Source: Hippasteria phrygiana
Lineage: Eukaryota; Echinodermata; Asteroidea; Valvatida; Goniasteridae
Length of the DNA: 64,000 bases
Direction: 5' to 3'
NCBI GenBank assembly: GCA_037893225.1
Contig: JAZGUH010000070.1
Coordinates: forward strand, 124,001 to 188,000
Below are positions 63,259-64,000 of the stretch, piece by piece. The notes beneath the pieces were generated by a model. The model made no database searches. It saw only the letters and a program-made list of their open reading frames with translations, and was not told the origin of the DNA. Position 1 is the stretch's first letter, and every line of letters begins with the position of its first letter. Position numbers and translations under genes: made by a program.

Positions 63259-64000
63259 CAGTGTTGTAATCAAGCCACTCAGAGGTCAATCAAAACTTAA
63301 ATTACAAACTAGGTCACAAGCAACCGGAGATCAAAACTAACAAAGGAATAGCTTGTAAGCTCGTGACTAGACTCGTGACTAGACTCGTGACTAGACTCGT
63401 GACTAGACTCGTGACTAGACTCGTGACTAGACTCGTGACTAGACTCGTGACTAGACTCGTGACTAGACTCGTGACTAGACTCGTGACTAGACTCGTGACT
63501 AGACTCGTGACTAGACTCGTGACTAGACTCGTGACTAGACTCGTGACTAGACTCGTGACTAGACTCGTGACTAGACTCGTGACTAGACTCGTGACGGGAC
63601 TCGTGACGGGACTCGTGACGGGACTCGTGACGGGACTCGTGACGGGACTCGTGACGGGACTCGTGACGGGACTCGTGACGGGACTCGTGACGGGACTCGT
63701 GACGGGACTCGTGACGGGACTCGTGACGGGACTCGTGACGGGACTCGTGACGGGACTCGTGACGGGACTCGTGACGGGACTCGTGACGGGACTCGTGACG
63801 GGACTCGTGACGGGACTCGTGACGGGACTCGTGACGGGACTCGTGACGGGACTCGTGACGGGACTCGTGACGGGACTCGTGATGGGACTCGTGATGGGAC
63901 TCGTGATGGGACTCGTGATGGGACTCGTGATGGGACTCGTGATGGGACTCGTGATGGGACTCGTGATGGGACTCGTGATGGGACTCGTGATGGGACTCGT
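63259..64000. mobile_element. hAT-like left end followed by a 12-bp tandem array (runs off window)
   Basis: CAGTGTTGTAATCAAG at 63259 matches the ends of the 923-bp element. The sequence then enters the 12-bp array and never reaches a right end before the window stops. Confidence 0.6.
63361..64000 (+). repeat. 12-bp tandem array in three ordered variant blocks
   Basis: Unit GACTAGACTCGT up to about 63593, then GACGGGACTCGT to about 63880, then GATGGGACTCGT to the window edge. At least 53 units; within each block the units are identical. Confidence 0.95.

Overview
The window is eukaryotic, from an animal. Its coding sequence is broken into small exons with canonical GT/AG splice sites, an extracellular-type protein is encoded, and the DNA between exons is dense in tRNA-derived SINEs, short inverted-repeat DNA transposons and minisatellites. 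The style of the repeats and the EGF-rich protein suggest a marine invertebrate deuterostome (echinoderm, hemichordate or cephalochordate). I cannot fix the species from sequence alone, and this placement is inference.

One gene dominates. It lies on the minus strand and runs from a start codon at 51318 down to at least 2436, continuing past the left edge. I can place 22 coding exons by their open frames, AG acceptors, GT donors and matching phases. Exons 1-3 (51096-51318, 43373-43625, 41608-41672) encode a signal peptide and one Reeler domain. Exons 4-22 (39194 down to 2436) each encode exactly one six-cysteine EGF-like domain and are all phase 1-1. The visible part is about 962 residues, 74 from exon 1 and 19 EGF domains after the Reeler domain. 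No stop codon, transmembrane segment or polyadenylation site is seen, so the C-terminus lies outside the window. A Reeler domain followed directly by a long tandem EGF array is not reelin, F-spondin or FRRS1, and I do not recognise it as a described protein.

The EGF array records its own history. Exons 4-5-6 and 7-8-9 are a duplicated three-exon block. Exons 12-15 are a tandem family. Exons 9-11 and a decayed EGF exon at 27181-27309 share an unusual GTTTG donor. The decayed exon lost its acceptor and first cysteine where unrelated repeat sequence begins.

The remainder is introns and about 12.7 kb of 5' flank (51319-64000). Several insertions can be dated relative to each other because target-site duplications are intact: four short hAT-like elements (three with perfect 8-bp duplications, one 7/8), a 923-bp hAT-like element carrying a nested 122-bp element with a 10-bp duplication, a 420-bp element with a 9-bp duplication inside a SINE, and a 141-bp element with a 4-bp duplication inside another repeat. 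Several inverted-repeat elements have had their interiors expanded into minisatellites (20-bp, 91-bp, 12-bp and ACGCAAC-type units). No other protein-coding gene could be supported; one weak candidate exon at 63017-63131 is discussed under findings.
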